DNA of 36,655 nucleotides from Burkholderiales bacterium (GTDB lineage Bacteria; Pseudomonadota; Gammaproteobacteria; Burkholderiales; Burkholderiaceae_C): assembly GCA_016213205.1 (NCBI GenBank), contig JACRAZ010000022.1:1-36655 (forward strand), read 5' to 3'. Shown one piece after another: positions 33,053-36,655 of the stretch (positions within the stretch are counted from its first letter, which is position 1; each line of letters opens with the position of its first letter). The position numbers and the translations under genes were made by a program. The notes under the pieces were generated by a model that did no database searches, was not told the DNA's origin, and worked only from the letters and a program-made list of their open reading frames with translations.

Positions 33053-34328
33053 CCCCGCCGCCGGCGCTGGCCGGACGTTCCTGTGCCACGCGCTGGCGCC
33101 AGCCACTGGCGCGGTAGGCGGCCACCGGCTCCACCGCCGCGCCGGCATCCAGCCGCACACGCTGCAGGATCGGCGACACGTCGGTCTGGAAGGCCCGCTT
33201 GAGCAGCCGGGTGGCCGCCAGCGCGTCGTTGGCCTGCTGTGCGGCATCGAGCGCGGCGCGGTCCACCAGCAGCGCCTGCGCGTAGCTGCGCTGCACCTGC
33301 TCGGCACTGTCGATCAGGCTCTCGATCGGGTCGGTGAGGTTGTGGCTCTGGTCCAGCATGTAGGCCGGGTCGAAACCGGGCACGCGCTCGTGCGCGGCGG
33401 CCACCAGCTCGTTGAACACCAGGAACAGCCGGTAGGGCGAGACGCTGCCGGCATCCAGGTCGTCGTCGCCGTACTTGCTGTCGTTGAAGTGGAAGCCGGC
33501 CAGCTTGCCCGCGGCCACCAGGCGCGCGACGATCAGCTCGATGTTGACGTTGGGCGCATGGTGGCCCAGGTCCACCAGGCACTGCGCCTGCGGGCCCAGC
33601 GCGGTGGCGGCCTGCAGGCTGGAGCCCCAGTCCTGGATCACCGTGCTGTAGAACGCCGGCTCGCAGATCTTGTGCTCCAGGAACATGCGCCAGCCCGCCG
33701 GCAGCGCGGCGTAGATCTGCCGCGTACTTTCGAGGTAACGATCGAAGGCGCGCCGGAAGTGCTGCTGGCCGGGGAAGTTGCTGCCGTCGCCCACCCACAC
33801 GGTGAGCGCCTGGCTGCCCAGGGCCTGGCCGATCTCGATGCATTCGAGGTTGTGCGCCACCGCCTGCGCGCGGGTGGCGGCATCGGTGTGCGTGAGGCTG
33901 CCGAACTTGTAGCTGTGGGCCTGGCCGGGCTGGTCGCTGAAGGTGTTGGAGTTCATCGCGTCGAACGCGAGGCCGTAGCCGGCGGCGGTTTCGCGCAGTT
34001 CGCGCCAATCGCTCGTCTTGTCCCAGGGGATGTGCAGCGAGACGGTGGGCGTGGCCCGGCCGAGTTGGTGGATCACCGCGCAATCGGCCAGCTTGTCGAA
34101 CACGTGGCGCGGCTCGCCCGGGCCCGGAAAGCGCGCGAAGCGCGTGCCGCCGGTGCCCACGCCCCAGCTGGGGATGGCCACGCCGAAGGCCGCGACCTGG
34201 GCCCGCACGGGCTCGATGTCGATGTGGCGCCGCGCCAGCTGCTCGCCCAGGTGCTCGTAGTCGTTGAGCACGTGGCGGCGCAGCTTGTCGTTGTGCGCGT
34301 CGATCAGGGTCTGATCCAGGGGTTTCAT
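33039..34328 (-). CDS. rhaI: L-rhamnose isomerase
   Basis: A 429-residue rhamnose isomerase of the RhaI type (as in Pseudomonas stutzeri), unlike the E. coli RhaA sequence. It converts L-rhamnose to L-rhamnulose. Divalent-metal ligand regions are VSLHIPWDK, FDAMNSNTFSDQPGQAHSYK, FLEHKICEPAFYST, CLVDLGHHAPNVNIE and GFHFNDSKYGDDDLDAG. The C-terminus ends in an odd Gly run (SAGGGGGIV) that overlaps the start of the kinase gene. The start at 34328 has AAAGGG upstream and gives MKPLDQTLIDAHN. It follows the aldolase/dehydrogenase gene by 23 nt. Confidence 0.94.
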   Translation of the reverse strand: MKPLDQTLIDAHNDKLRRHVLNDYEHLGEQLARRHIDIEPVRAQVAAFGVAIPSWGVGTGGTRFARFPGPGEPRHVFDKLADCAVIHQLGRATPTVSLHIPWDKTSDWRELRETAAGYGLAFDAMNSNTFSDQPGQAHSYKFGSLTHTDAATRAQAVAHNLECIEIGQALGSQALTVWVGDGSNFPGQQHFRRAFDRYLESTRQIYAALPAGWRMFLEHKICEPAFYSTVIQDWGSSLQAATALGPQAQCLVDLGHHAPNVNIELIVARLVAAGKLAGFHFNDSKYGDDDLDAGSVSPYRLFLVFNELVAAAHERVPGFDPAYMLDQSHNLTDPIESLIDSAEQVQRSYAQALLVDRAALDAAQQANDALAATRLLKRAFQTDVSPILQRVRLDAGAAVEPVAAYRASGWRQRVAQERPASAGGGGGIV

Positions 34329-34351
34329 GGCATGCCCTTTCACGAATGGCG

Positions 34352-36451
<2,100 letters not shown>

Positions 36452-36529
36452 GTCGGGGTGCGGCGCGGCCCGCGGGCTGGGAATGGGGGAGCAAAGGCCG
36501 CCACGCGGCGCCGGCTCGGAAGTGAAAGC

Positions 36530-36558
36530 ACTGTAGGCAGCGCACCTGTTCATGACAA
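36530..36558 (-). promoter_or_regulatory. Promoter of the rhamnose operon
   Basis: On the minus strand TTGTCA (36558-36553), a 17-nt spacer and TACAGT (36535-36530) give a good sigma-70 promoter about 70 nt before the fused aldolase/dehydrogenase gene. Confidence 0.6.
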
Positions 36559-36580
36559 TCGGCTGCCGCTTCTCGGCCGG

Positions 36581-36595
36581 ATTAGCTGTGCTTAT
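36581..36595 (-). promoter_or_regulatory. Operator-like inverted repeat upstream of the rhamnose promoter
   Basis: ATAAGC-ACA-GCTAAT (minus strand) is a near-perfect inverted repeat, AT-rich in very GC-rich DNA, 22 nt upstream of the -35 box. It may be the site of a rhamnose-responsive regulator, whose gene would lie outside the window. Confidence 0.35.
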
Positions 36596-36655
36596 GGGGC
36601 GGCCGGCGCGCCGCACGGCCCGGGGGCTGCGGCCCCGCGCGCCCGCCCCGCGGGC

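Overview
The window is very GC-rich bacterial DNA. The encoded proteins point to a Burkholderiales betaproteobacterium, probably from the Rubrivivax/Leptothrix/Ideonella/Aquincola neighbourhood. That placement rests on protein character and codon use, because no rRNA or other taxonomic marker is present. Most of the window is chromosomal housekeeping and catabolism. The accessory-looking part is a metal-handling block at about 7.9-17.6 kb. There is no phage, insertion sequence, CRISPR array or complete mobile element.

Layout, left to right. Positions 1-529 hold palindrome-rich DNA with no convincing gene. Positions 530-3992 hold a glutarate/lysine degradation module: a LysR regulator divergent from glutaryl-CoA dehydrogenase and a family III CoA-transferase. 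Positions 4018-7791 hold single housekeeping genes: the PHP-family RNase Rnm (YciV), a DUF3617 exported protein, YciO, a membrane-anchored glutaredoxin-like protein, RidA and PlsY, with a REP-like hairpin between plsY and ridA. Positions 7921-13202 hold a probable copper-acquisition locus: DUF2946, a TonB-dependent receptor, a Tat-type beta-propeller with a Cys-Glu-Cys-Cys motif, a thioredoxin-like protein, and a PCu(A)C chaperone with a perfect H-X10-M-X21-H-X-M site. Positions 13255-17621 hold a nickel module: NikR with a His-rich tail, a DUF3034 outer-membrane protein, an exported truncated hemoglobin, a NiCoT nickel permease preceded by a perfect GTATGA-N16-TCATAC NikR operator, and a TonB receptor that has lost both its N-terminus and part of its barrel.

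Positions 17632-22401 (minus strand) carry a run of five genes: GNAT, acyl-CoA synthetase, mercaptopyruvate sulfurtransferase, Tas-like aldo/keto reductase and YbaK. Next come an alpha/beta hydrolase, an orphan DUF4212 symporter subunit, prfB with an intact programmed +1 frameshift site, pepN, fbp and tRNA-Thr(CGT) with its own promoter and terminator. Positions 29018-30537 encode a MotA/MotB stator pair with no other flagellar genes nearby, divergent from a CbbR-like LysR gene. Positions 31616-36451 (minus strand) carry a phosphorylative L-rhamnose operon: a fused rhamnulose-1-phosphate aldolase/lactaldehyde dehydrogenase, rhamnose isomerase and an FGGY kinase, with a good promoter and an operator-like palindrome upstream.

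The part most worth attention is the copper-plus-nickel block. It joins two envelope metal-uptake systems in tandem, has a regulatory site visible to the base, includes two poorly understood components (the Cys-motif propeller, and the DUF3034/exported hemoglobin pair) and ends in a decayed receptor.
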